From the NCBI GenBank assembly GCA_013152085.1, contig JAADHC010000058.1, positions 48,501-112,500 of the forward strand: DNA of 64,000 nucleotides, written 5' to 3'. The notes under the pieces were generated by a model that was not told where the DNA came from, searched no databases, and saw only the letters and a program-made list of their open reading frames with translations. A program made the position numbers and the translations under genes. The stretch is from Chlorobiota bacterium (GTDB lineage Bacteria > Bacteroidota > Bacteroidia > Bacteroidales > VadinHA17). Of this stretch, positions 56,195 through 63,972 are shown in pieces (the first letter of the stretch is position 1; every line of letters starts with the position of its first letter).

Positions 56195-57199
56195 TTAATC
56201 AAGCAATGATTGCAGGACAGAAATCATCTTTACCGGTCCGACATAAAACGGGGTACGCTGGTGAAGTGACAGGGGGCTTATCTCCAGGATATTTTCATGT
56301 CCGTTGACTGCTTTTCCCCCGGCCTGTTCGGCAATAAACCCGATAGGATTGCATTCGTACAATAGCCGGAGTTTTCCCTCCGGCGCTTTACGGGTGGGAG
56401 GATAGAGATATATGCCGCCCTTTAGCAGGTTTCGGTGAAAGTCGGCTACCAACGACCCGATATAGCGTGATGTCCACGGACGACGGGTAGAGGCATTTTC
56501 TTCCTGGGTGTATTTGATGAATTTCTTAACCCCTTCGGGAAAGTACCGGTAGTTTCCTTCATTGATGGAGTAGATGATTCCCGTTTCAGGAGTGCAAATA
56601 TTGGGGTGGGAGAGACAGAATTCCCCCAGCGAAGGATCGAGGGTAAACCCGTTTACTCCTTTTCCTGTTGTATATACCAGCATTGTTGAGGAACCGTAAA
56701 TTACATATCCGGCGGCAACCTGTGCCTTGCCGGGTTGCAGAAAGTCATCCATGGATGGTTTTGTCCCCCGGTCGGAAAGCCGGCGGTAAATGCTGAAAAT
56801 TGTTCCCACAGACACATTGACATCAATATTGGACGATCCGTCGAGCGGATCCATGCACACCAGGTATTTGGCATCCCGTGAAAGGTCATCGTCAAACAAA
56901 ACGGTTTCATCGTTCTCTTCGGTGGCGATGCCACACACCTCTCCCGAGGCCTTCAGAGCACTGATAAACTGTTCGTCGGCAAAGACATCCAGCTTTTTTT
57001 GTTCTTCACCCTGCACATTTACCTCACCCGATTCACCCAGAATATCCACAAGACCTGCTTTGTTTATCTTTTTATTCACCATCTTGGCCGCAATACCGAT
57101 GGCATACAGCAGACGCGACAGCTCACCTTTGGCATACGGGAAATCCGCCTGCCGGGCAATGATGAATTCGTTAAGCGTGGTGACGTGATAGGATTGCAT
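56195..57199 (-). CDS. fbp: Class I fructose-1,6-bisphosphatase
   Basis: 334 aa. The metal-binding motif [14 protein letters not shown] at about 115-128 and the N-terminal glutamates ATEENDET mark class I FBPase. The C-terminal substrate part includes [21 protein letters not shown] and [19 protein letters not shown]. It hydrolyses fructose-1,6-bisphosphate to fructose-6-phosphate in gluconeogenesis. A 770-base gene-poor stretch lies upstream. Confidence 0.96.
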   Translation of the reverse strand: MQSYHVTTLNEFIIARQADFPYAKGELSRLLYAIGIAAKMVNKKINKAGLVDILGESGEVNVQGEEQKKLDVFADEQFISALKASGEVCGIATEENDETVLFDDDLSRDAKYLVCMDPLDGSSNIDVNVSVGTIFSIYRRLSDRGTKPSMDDFLQPGKAQVAAGYVIYGSSTMLVYTTGKGVNGFTLDPSLGEFCLSHPNICTPETGIIYSINEGNYRYFPEGVKKFIKYTQEENASTRRPWTSRYIGSLVADFHRNLLKGGIYLYPPTRKAPEGKLRLLYECNPIGFIAEQAGGKAVNGHENILEISPLSLHQRTPFYVGPVKMISVLQSLLD

Positions 57200-57525
57200 A
57201 TTATTTGGATGATTTATTTACATTATATTGTTTACAAAATAAATGATTTAACACAATAATTATTTATTTTATTTTTTCTGGTGTTCATCATAAAAAGTCT
57301 GAGAAATTTAAAGTGATTTTAAATAATGAAATAACAAGCTGATAATCAGCGCTGTATTACCCCCTCCTCAGTTAGACAATTAGTTTAAATATTAAAAAAT
57401 AAAATTGTTCTGGCGGGTTCTCCGGTTGATAATATTAAACTTCAGAATTTGTATAAGAGAAAAATTATGGAGTTAAAATCTCTTTCACAAAGCAGAAATT
57501 AACAAAAGTTGTTTTGCAGATTATT
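57200..57525. other. AT-rich intergenic stretch without a recognised gene
   Basis: Upstream of fbp the sequence is AT-rich and carries stops in all frames. The only local structure noted is the small palindrome-like GCTGATAATCAGC near 57341. I see no promoter with a good match and no RNA gene. A gene remnant begins at 57526. Confidence 0.5.
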
Positions 57526-57775
57526 TTAAGTTAAAAATGCAATAAAATTTTCCTTGGTGATAAGGGAAAATTCGGCATTCGGATATGCTTCCAGCCAGGT
57601 TTTGGGTGGTTTTGTTTTGGCTTTCACCGGATTTAAATCCGTATCCAAACAATTTACCATCCTGTTCTTCTAAAAGGTCTGTTTCTTTCCTGTCATACGT
57701 GAGCCAGGAATAGTTGTTTGTAAAGATCCGTTTTTATTCCTCAGTTTTAAACTTTCCGTAAAAAGCAATCTACCC
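57526..57775 (-). pseudogene. Remnant of a DUF4143-type AAA ATPase (C-terminal end)
   Basis: Three minus-strand fragments in different frames line up with the C-terminus of the Bacteroidetes ATPases that carry a DUF4143 domain. The first reads LLFTESLKLRNKNG, then NNYSWLTYDRKETDLLEEQD continuing GKLFGYGFKSG, and last KAKTKPPKTWLEAYPNAEFS continuing LITKENFIAFLT with a TAA at 57526-57528. The family form is roughly YFWRTYDQQEID..EERDGKLFGYEFKW. There are at least two frameshifts and no N-terminal ATPase, so this is a decayed fragment. Confidence 0.6.
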
Positions 57776-57935
57776 TGTTAAAGTTATAAAAATATAGACA
57801 ATAAACTGTCTGAATTCAAAAATACATAATAAAAAAGTCATGATCAATATACCGGGATGAAGTCCTCTGTGCATTGGTATATGGCGTAAAGGGATTTTCA
57901 TTTTATTATTAATGATCATTCACGGTGAAAAAAAC

Positions 57936-57943
57936 TATTTTTG
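57936..57943 (+). promoter_or_regulatory. Putative -7 box of lysC
   Basis: TATTTTTG followed by CAT matches TAnnTTTG, 28 bases upstream of the lysC ATG. No clear -33 TTTG is seen. Confidence 0.45.
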
Positions 57944-57970
57944 CATTTTTAATATAATCAGGATTCCGGT

Positions 57971-59242
57971 ATGCTTGTATTTAAATTCGGTGGCTCGGTA
58001 TTAAAGGATGTGGCAGGGTTGCAGGCCATGGCAGGCACTGTTCGAAATACCGATGGTCCGGTAATAGTTGTGGTTTCGGCGTTTGGCAAAACCACCGATG
58101 CCCTCGAAGAAGTGGCCAGGCTTACCTGGAAAAAAGATCCCACAGCTTTTAACCGTCTGGGAAAAATCAGGAATGATCATCTGGAGCTGGTACGGCAGCT
58201 TATTCCGGACGGGAGTCATGCCGTTTATGCAGGAATAGAAGGGATATTCGGATATCTTGAAAAAATCATAAAAGATTATCCTGCCGACAGGGAAGCGTTT
58301 ACCGATGAGGTTGCATCATGCGGGGAATTGGTCTCTTCGGTTATTGTTCATCATGTCCTGGCAAATCTGGGTATACGGAATCATCTCTTGGATGTGCGCG
58401 ACCTGTTGGTTACCGACAATTTATTCCGTGCGGCAAGGGTAAACTGGCCTGAAACTTCGGCAAAAATTCAGGAACGCTGCATGCCTCTGTTTGAAAAACA
58501 ACGTATGCTGGTAACCCAGGGCTATATCGGTCGCAGCCAGGAAGGGAACACAACCACCCTGGGGCGTGAAGGGTCCGACTTTACCGCAGCGATCTTCGGC
58601 TATGTGTTGAATGCAGGCATGGTAGTCTGCTGGAAGGATGTTCCCGGTGTTATGAATGCAGATCCCAAGGAGTGGCCCGGTGCCGTTTTATTGCCGAAAA
58701 TTTCATACCAGGAGGCGGCCGAGCTTACCTGGTACGGCGCCAAGGTGATCCATCCACGCACCATAAAACCGCTCCATAACCGGCAGATACCATTGATCGT
58801 GCGCGGGCTGCACACCCCCGAAAACGAAGGGACACTGATACATCTGCTTCCCGAGCTGGAAAACCCGGTGCCGGTGTATGTCCGTAAACCACACCAGGTG
58901 CTTCTTTCTGTTGTGCCGCGCGATTATTCATTTACCAACGATCATCTGCAGAAGGTTTTCCGTTTCTTCAGCCGTATGCGCATGCGGATCAACCTGGTGC
59001 AGAACTCCGCCCTCAGCGTTTCGTTTTGCATTGACGACCCCGGCGAACGGCTTGCAGAGATTCTTTATCAGATACAGCACGAATATGAAGTGTACCACAA
59101 CCGCCCCGTCGAGCTGGTAACCATCCGCCATTACAGGGCCGGAGATACCTCGGCATACCCCCTTGGCGGTAAAATCCTCCTCGAACAACGCACACGGCTT
59201 ACGGTGCAGTATGTGGTGGAGAAACAGCGGAACGATGGTTAA
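57971..59242 (+). CDS. lysC: Aspartate kinase
   Basis: 423 aa. The kinase domain begins MLVFKFGGSVLKD (KFGGS) and includes VTQGYIGRSQEGNTTTLGREGSD and CWKDVPGVMNADPKEW. A short C-terminal ACT-like region (about 320-400) is more divergent. It phosphorylates aspartate, the first step towards lysine, meso-DAP, threonine and methionine. The last 44 bases overlap a decayed transposase reading frame on the other strand. Confidence 0.92.
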   Translation: MLVFKFGGSVLKDVAGLQAMAGTVRNTDGPVIVVVSAFGKTTDALEEVARLTWKKDPTAFNRLGKIRNDHLELVRQLIPDGSHAVYAGIEGIFGYLEKIIKDYPADREAFTDEVASCGELVSSVIVHHVLANLGIRNHLLDVRDLLVTDNLFRAARVNWPETSAKIQERCMPLFEKQRMLVTQGYIGRSQEGNTTTLGREGSDFTAAIFGYVLNAGMVVCWKDVPGVMNADPKEWPGAVLLPKISYQEAAELTWYGAKVIHPRTIKPLHNRQIPLIVRGLHTPENEGTLIHLLPELENPVPVYVRKPHQVLLSVVPRDYSFTNDHLQKVFRFFSRMRMRINLVQNSALSVSFCIDDPGERLAEILYQIQHEYEVYHNRPVELVTIRHYRAGDTSAYPLGGKILLEQRTRLTVQYVVEKQRNDG

Positions 59243-59648
59243 TGCTCCCGTATTGGGAACGGGTAGGGATGAGATGGTTATTATATTGATGGCGGTTGTT
59301 TTGATATAGCAGGAACGCGATTAAAATTACGGTATGCAGAACGCGATTAATCGCGTTCTTCTCTGAATAATGTTTTTTATCAATAGTTATGATCCCGTGC
59401 AGATGATTCGGCATAATGACAACTGCTCCTAATCGAGTATACACAAAAGCCAATGAGATTCTTTCCCAAAAATGAAAAGCGATTTTTCCGGTATCGGTTA
59501 ATATCACTTTACCGTTTTCAATTTCCCCGAAAAAATGCTCGCCGGATTTTGTGTTGATGGTTATAAAGTAAGATGCATCACTACCGTAGTCCCATCCCCG
59601 TAACCGTATGGTGTGGTCTTTAAATCTGTGGTAAATCTTTCCTGACAT
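59199..59648 (-). pseudogene. Truncated REP-associated tyrosine transposase (RAYT, Y1/HUH)
   Basis: The 149-codon frame starts well: MSGKIYHRFKDHTIRLRGWD, then ASYFITINTKSGEHFFGEI and VIMPNHLHGIITID with the HUH motif His-Leu-His. After about residue 92 the sequence stops resembling the family and reads through a 20-bp palindrome (59339-59358). It runs out over the end of lysC. The helix with the catalytic Tyr is missing, so the protein is probably inactive. The palindromes here and at 59742-59787 share the same core, which suggests they are the REP-like substrate of this transposase group. Confidence 0.75.
59313..59359. repeat. REP-like palindromic repeat inside the RAYT remnant
   Basis: A perfect 20-bp palindrome GAACGCGATTAATCGCGTTC occupies 59339-59358 (22 bp with the flanking A/T). 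Half a copy, GAACGCGATTAA, lies at 59313-59324. The same core forms the centre of the 46-bp palindrome 400 bases downstream. Confidence 0.85.
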
Positions 59649-59728
59649 TGGAATGTAAGTAACCTGAAAACAGGATATATAAAAATACTATTTTTCTGGG
59701 AATGGGGAACGGGTCTTTATTTTTAATC

Positions 59729-59813
59729 AGTATGAACGTTTTTACAGTCCGTATGAACGCGATTAATCGCGTTCATACGGACTGTAACTTTTAAGGAACG
59801 GGCGTTCATACTA
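59729..59813. repeat. Nested perfect palindrome of the RAYT-associated repeat family
   Basis: A perfect 46-bp palindrome spans 59742-59787, centred on ATTAAT, with arms starting TTACAGTCCGTATGAACGCG. Outside it lies a second inverted pair, AGTATGAACG (from 59729) and CGTTCATACT (ending near 59813). The GTATGAACG half-site therefore occurs twice per side. The 20-bp core is identical to the repeat in the RAYT remnant. It lies between that remnant and the DUF2148 gene, where it could act as a hairpin at the end of both minus- and plus-strand transcripts. Confidence 0.9.
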
Positions 59814-59872
59814 ACTAAAAAAGAAATCCACGTTCATGCATGTATCTGACAAAACACAAGATGCCTTTTTGT

Positions 59873-60409
59873 TTATTTCCTGTCAAAAAAGATATTCTTT
59901 GTGGTAACACTGAGTGGGATGCCAATGACAATGCGGTATTCCTGTGGCAGATAACCAAGGTCTATGGCTGCCTGCCCGACGGTATACATCACGCGGTTGT
60001 CCACACGGTGGTCGGCAGCCACACTTACCGCCGAACCGGTGGCAATGCCCAGGTCGATGGTGTTGAACACACACGGCGAGTCGGGGTGAAGATCCTTCTC
60101 GTCGCAATCGGCATAACCACACATGCCGCATTTGGGAAGCCGTGCCGGACTGATCCGTGCACCCAGCAGGATCAGGACGGGACTTTTACGGATATTTTCG
60201 GCATCCCGTTCGAAAAAATGTTCCCCGGTCTCTTTTCCGGTCTCATCCATACGGACGGCCAGTTTCTCAATATCCCTGCCCGTAACCGCCAGGGTAAACA
60301 GATCGTCTTTGCCTCGCGTTTTGGGAGCCGTGCGTGCGGCAGTAGTCATCAGTGCTGCAACATCCTGCAGCGCCTTGCCTGTCATTTCGTGTTCTGCGAT
60401 TCTTGTCAT
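59873..60409 (-). CDS. DUF2148 ferredoxin-like domain protein
   Basis: 178 aa cytoplasmic protein. Cys94, Cys97, Cys102 (LPKCGMCGYADC) and Cys113 (SPCVF) form a likely iron-sulphur binding set. The N-terminal part (ALQDVAALMTTAARTAPKTRGKDDLFTLAVTG) and the C-terminal GSAVSVAADHRVDNRVMYTVGQAA block match the family. Its function is unknown. The start lies 2 bases after a lipoprotein gene, so they form an operon. Confidence 0.85.
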   Translation of the reverse strand: MTRIAEHEMTGKALQDVAALMTTAARTAPKTRGKDDLFTLAVTGRDIEKLAVRMDETGKETGEHFFERDAENIRKSPVLILLGARISPARLPKCGMCGYADCDEKDLHPDSPCVFNTIDLGIATGSAVSVAADHRVDNRVMYTVGQAAIDLGYLPQEYRIVIGIPLSVTTKNIFFDRK

Positions 60410-60411
60410 AG

Positions 60412-60921
60412 TTACTTTTCATTCAGATTTACCCTGAAAGCTGCTTTGTACCCCCTCACATTCCCGTTGTCATTATACACTTCATATCCGAACATCATGG
60501 AAGTAACCTTTTTGTCCAGCGTCATTCGTGCCGTGTCGAGATACCAGTTTTCCGTAAATTGTATTTTGGCAAGCCGCGACCGGTCATTACCCATGGCTTC
60601 TTCGATTTTCCGGATTTTACGGAGTGATAATGATTTACCGGTATAAAAATCATAGGCAGTCAGTTTTTTCTCATACAGGGCTGAAAAGATGAAGTTTGTC
60701 ATTGCTTCCTGGTCCATCCCGGCAAGGCATTCGGTTGTCCAGCTGTCGTCCGGATTGGGATTCCGGATAATCACATCGTAAGTGATCGGGAGGGCCAGGC
60801 TCAGCGTATCACCGGTAACGGAATGAAACACTACAGCCTTCTTTTCGGCTGCGGGTTTTTGACATGCCGTTAAACCTGCTACCAAAAAGATGTACATAAC
60901 GATACGTAATTCTGTTTTCAT
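60412..60921 (-). CDS. Lipoprotein with a GldN/PorN-like segment
   Basis: 169 aa from the ATG at 60921 (MKTELRIVMYIFLVAGLTAC, lipobox LTAC). The C-terminal half (RLAKIQFTENWYLDTARMTL, then VTSMMFGYEVYNDNGNVRGYKAAFRVNL) recalls the part of GldN/PorN that reads KEDWFFDKQRS..GI.P..E..DE.G..RGY. PorN belongs to the type IX secretion/gliding machinery. This protein is much shorter than GldN, so at most it keeps one domain. It is co-transcribed with the DUF2148 gene. Confidence 0.65.
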   Translation of the reverse strand: MKTELRIVMYIFLVAGLTACQKPAAEKKAVVFHSVTGDTLSLALPITYDVIIRNPNPDDSWTTECLAGMDQEAMTNFIFSALYEKKLTAYDFYTGKSLSLRKIRKIEEAMGNDRSRLAKIQFTENWYLDTARMTLDKKVTSMMFGYEVYNDNGNVRGYKAAFRVNLNEK

Positions 60922-60935
60922 AACCAAAATTTTAC

Positions 60936-60969
60936 CAAAAATACAAAGTCTGTATGAAAAAAATGCAAA
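60936..60969 (-). promoter_or_regulatory. Putative promoter of the lipoprotein-DUF2148 operon
   Basis: Minus-strand TTTG (60966-60969), 22 bases, then TATTTTTG (60936-60943) matching TAnnTTTG. The start codon follows 15 bases later. Confidence 0.55.
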
Positions 60970-61107
60970 TAAAGTATATGGGATTGCAGATATTTGCCAT
61001 TATCCTTCGTTTATAATTATTAAAATGAATAATTTTAACAATTAAAAGAGTTTGTTTTAAAATCTGATTATCTAACATGAATTATTGAAGTCGTAAATAC
61101 CCGGGCC

Positions 61108-61647
61108 ATGAAAAAATTTATTTCTGTTTTGTTACTTTCCATCGTTTTATTTCCCATGTATAGTCAGGAAAGTAATTACGGCTGGCGGAAACAGTTGCAG
61201 GATGCGCTTCCCCTGTATGGCCACCGCAACTGGATCCTGATTGTGGATATGGCATATCCCTTGCAGAGCAAGCCGGCCATTGAAACCGTCTATACAGGCG
61301 AAGACCAGTTGTTGGTGGTAAAAACCGTACTCGAAGCCATTGACAAGGCTCCCCACGTTTATCCCGAGGTCTTTCTTGACATGGAGAGCGATTATGTGGA
61401 GGAGACGGAAGCACCGGGAATGGAGGCATACAAACAAAAACTGGATAAACTGCTGGCGGGACTGCACGTGGAGAAAAAGTTGCATGAACAGCTCATTGCA
61501 GAAGTTGATGAGGCGGCAAAGACTTTCAACATTCTGGTCCTAAAAACCAACCTGACCATCCCCTATACCTCGGTATTCCTCCTCCTCAATTGCGGCTACT
61601 GGAACGCTGACCAGGAGAAACAGATGCGGGAGCGGATGAAAAAATAA
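61108..61647 (+). CDS. Secreted protein related to the RbsD/FucU fold
   Basis: 179 aa. The signal peptide is MKKFISVLLLSIVLFPMYSQ. LQDALPLYGHRNWILIVDMAYPLQSKPAIETVYT resembles the active-site stretch of RbsD/FucU sugar mutarotases (GHGDEIVIADANFP), with His and Asp kept. The rest is helical (EAYKQKLDKLLAGLHVEKKLHEQLIAEVDEAAK) and ends in a strand region KTNLTIPYTSVFLLLNCGYW. True RbsD/FucU enzymes are cytoplasmic, so a secreted one is unusual. The homology is by motif only. Confidence 0.6.
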   Translation: MKKFISVLLLSIVLFPMYSQESNYGWRKQLQDALPLYGHRNWILIVDMAYPLQSKPAIETVYTGEDQLLVVKTVLEAIDKAPHVYPEVFLDMESDYVEETEAPGMEAYKQKLDKLLAGLHVEKKLHEQLIAEVDEAAKTFNILVLKTNLTIPYTSVFLLLNCGYWNADQEKQMRERMKK

Positions 61648-61662
61648 TATTTTATCAGGATT

Positions 61663-63009
61663 TTAACGTATATAATTCAAAGGTTCCCCCCGGTGGGTTT
61701 CATCAATCAACCCGTTATCATACACCAGACGGCCGTTGACAAAAGTGTGGGTAATGCGGGAGGAAAATGTTGTTCTCTCAAAAGGCGACCATCCGCATTT
61801 GTACAAAATATTTTCCGTGGAAACTTCCCAGGAGCTGTCGGGATTGACGAGTACCAGATCAGCCTTATAACCTTCACGGATAAACCCGCGGTCGCGAATA
61901 CCAAACAGCCGGGCCGGAGTATGGCACATCTTTTCAACTACCTTTTCGGGGGCGATCTTTCCCTGAAATGCCAGTTCGAGCATTACATTCAGCGAATGCT
62001 GTATCAGCGGGCCGCCGGAGGGGGCTAACAGGTAGGGTTTTGATTTTTCCTCAAAGGTGTGCGGTGCATGGTCGGTGGCTACCACATCAATCCGGTCTTC
62101 CAGCAGGGCTTTCAGTAAACCGTCCCGGTCTTCAGAGGTTTTGATCGCAGGATTCCATTTGATACGGGAACCGTATTTTTTGTAGTCATCACTGCAAAAC
62201 CAAAGATGATGCACACAGACTTCGCCGGTGATCTTCTTCTTTTCAGAAAATGGTTCCGGTGCCAGGAGTTCCATTTCCCGGGCGGTGGAAAGATGAAGGA
62301 TATGGAGGCGTGTACCGTGTTTCCGGGCCAGCTCCACGGCATAGGTACTGGCGCTGTAACAGGCCTCTACGGAACGGATCTCGGGATGCAGGTCGAAAGG
62401 AATATTGTCACCGAACTTTTTTTTGTAATGTTCCAGGTTTTTATGGATAATACCGTCATCTTCGGCATGAACGGCCACCGGAATAGTCGCTTCGGCGAAG
62501 ATCCGTTTCAGGCTTTTGGGATCATCCACCAGCATGTTTCCCGTTGAAGAACCCATAAATACCTTGATCCCGCATACCAGCGATGTGTCAAGTTTTCTGA
62601 TTTCTTCAATATTATCGTTGGTTGCCCCGAAGTAGAATCCGAAATTGACCAGGCTTTTACGTGAAATATTTTCAATCTTTTTGTCCAGCAGCATGCGGGT
62701 AGTGGTCTGTGGCATGGTATTGGGCATGTCCATTACGCTGGTCACCCCGCCTGCAACGGCGGCCCTTGATTCGGTAAAAAAATCGCCCTTTTCCGGAAAG
62801 CCGGGGTCACGGAAATGCACCTGATCGTCAATCACACCAGGGATCAGCCATAGTCCTTTTGCATCAACCACATCAATCTGTCCGGGTATATTTTTTATTG
62901 TACCGGGACCAGCAATTTTACGGATTGTATCCCGGCTGATCAGTACATCCCCGCTACGAATGATCCCTTCGTTGATGATCGTGGCTTCCCGGATGAGCGT
63001 ATTCCCCAT
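61663..63009 (-). CDS. pyrC: Dihydroorotase
   Basis: 448 aa from the ATG at 63009 (MGNTLIREATIINEGIIRSG); an upstream in-frame start would overlap the preceding gene. It cyclises carbamoyl-aspartate in pyrimidine synthesis. Amidohydrolase blocks are IDDQVHFRDPGFPEKGDFF, CGIKVFMGSSTGNML with the bridging Lys, AVHAEDDG, LHILHLSTAREM and DVVATDHAPHTFEEK. The first metal site reads DQVH instead of the usual DxHxH. Bacteroidetes homologues share this as far as I recall, so the gene is probably functional. It is 10 bases downstream of the GT2 gene. Confidence 0.92.
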   Translation of the reverse strand: MGNTLIREATIINEGIIRSGDVLISRDTIRKIAGPGTIKNIPGQIDVVDAKGLWLIPGVIDDQVHFRDPGFPEKGDFFTESRAAVAGGVTSVMDMPNTMPQTTTRMLLDKKIENISRKSLVNFGFYFGATNDNIEEIRKLDTSLVCGIKVFMGSSTGNMLVDDPKSLKRIFAEATIPVAVHAEDDGIIHKNLEHYKKKFGDNIPFDLHPEIRSVEACYSASTYAVELARKHGTRLHILHLSTAREMELLAPEPFSEKKKITGEVCVHHLWFCSDDYKKYGSRIKWNPAIKTSEDRDGLLKALLEDRIDVVATDHAPHTFEEKSKPYLLAPSGGPLIQHSLNVMLELAFQGKIAPEKVVEKMCHTPARLFGIRDRGFIREGYKADLVLVNPDSSWEVSTENILYKCGWSPFERTTFSSRITHTFVNGRLVYDNGLIDETHRGEPLNYIR

Positions 63010-63019
63010 TTCAGCAGAT

Positions 63020-63769
63020 TTATTTTTCCGTTTGGCCTTTCCGGTTTGCTTTTTCAAACTTTCTGAAAAGACTGTTCCATTTCATGCGGATAACGCCCCA
63101 CACCGCTTCTCCGAAAATACCTCCGCTCATTTTCGAACTCCCTACCGTCCGGTCCTTGAAAATGATAGGTATCTCCCGAAGGATAAAACCATGTTTCCAG
63201 GCGAGGAATTTCATTTCGATCTGGAAAGCATATCCGATGCTTCTGATCTTGTCGAGGCTGATGGTCTCAAGAACAGTGCGCCGGTAGCATTTGAATCCTG
63301 CTGTGGCATCTTTTACGGGCAAACCGGTAATCATCCGTACATACATGGATGCTCCCACCGAGATCATGATTCTTCCCAACGGCCAGTTGACAACATTTAC
63401 CCCGGAAATATACCGTGAACCTATGGCAACATCCGCACCGTTTTTACAGGTTTCAAGCAGGCGGGGCAAATCTTCGGGGTCGTGTGAAAAATCGGCATCC
63501 ATTTCAAACATATATTCATAACTTTTGTCAAGTGCCCAATTAAAACCCGCAATATAGGCTGTCCCCAAACCAAGTTTTCCTTTGCGTTCCAGTAAAAATA
63601 CTTTAGGATCATTAAAATCAGTAACAGTCCGGGCAGTTCCGTCAGGTGAATGGTCATCCACCACGAGGATATCCGCATCCGGGAGGTTTTTATGTATCGC
63701 CGGAATTATCCGGCGGATATTCTCCTTTTCATTATAGGTTGGTATAATCACCAGCACTTTTTCTTTCAT
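63020..63769 (-). CDS. Polyprenyl-phosphate glycosyltransferase (DPM1-like GT2)
   Basis: 249 aa. The GT2 fold starts KEKVLVIIPTYNEKENIRRIIPAI. The DxD region is MFEMDADFSHDP, and the later block VVNWPLGRIMISVGASMYVRMITGLPVKDATAGFKCYRR is characteristic of dolichol/polyprenol-phosphate mannosyltransferases. There are no extra membrane spans. It would load a hexose (probably mannose) onto undecaprenyl phosphate. It precedes pyrC by 10 bases on the same strand, as in Bacteroides. Confidence 0.9.
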   Translation of the reverse strand: MKEKVLVIIPTYNEKENIRRIIPAIHKNLPDADILVVDDHSPDGTARTVTDFNDPKVFLLERKGKLGLGTAYIAGFNWALDKSYEYMFEMDADFSHDPEDLPRLLETCKNGADVAIGSRYISGVNVVNWPLGRIMISVGASMYVRMITGLPVKDATAGFKCYRRTVLETISLDKIRSIGYAFQIEMKFLAWKHGFILREIPIIFKDRTVGSSKMSGGIFGEAVWGVIRMKWNSLFRKFEKANRKGQTEK

Positions 63770-63909
63770 TCCGTCATTCGATTTAATGTGGCGAAGTTAA
63801 AATATTCCGTGAAAACGGTTGCCGGGGAAACGAAAAAAAGCATATTCATACCTTAAAATTATACAGGTTGTTTTTGGGGAAGGTCTGTGATGAAAAAAAG
63901 ACAAAACTA

Positions 63910-63940
63910 TTTGCCGGGAAAAATAATGGATGTATATTTG
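63910..63940 (+). promoter_or_regulatory. Strong Bacteroidota promoter at the window edge
   Basis: TTTG (63910-63913), 19 bases, then TATATTTG (63933-63940) is a textbook TTTG-N19-TAnnTTTG match. It is followed at once by CCCCTTACAAAGGGG, which can fold into a small hairpin at the start of the transcript. The transcribed gene is mostly outside the window. Confidence 0.65.
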
Positions 63941-63972
63941 CAGCCCCTTACAAAGGGGATCTAAATGGGTTA

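Noticed and set aside
59840..60646. Long plus-strand open frame (268 codons)
   Set aside because: It is antisense to the DUF2148 gene and the lipoprotein gene, both of which have family motifs and sensible starts. The plus-strand translation has no domain pattern.
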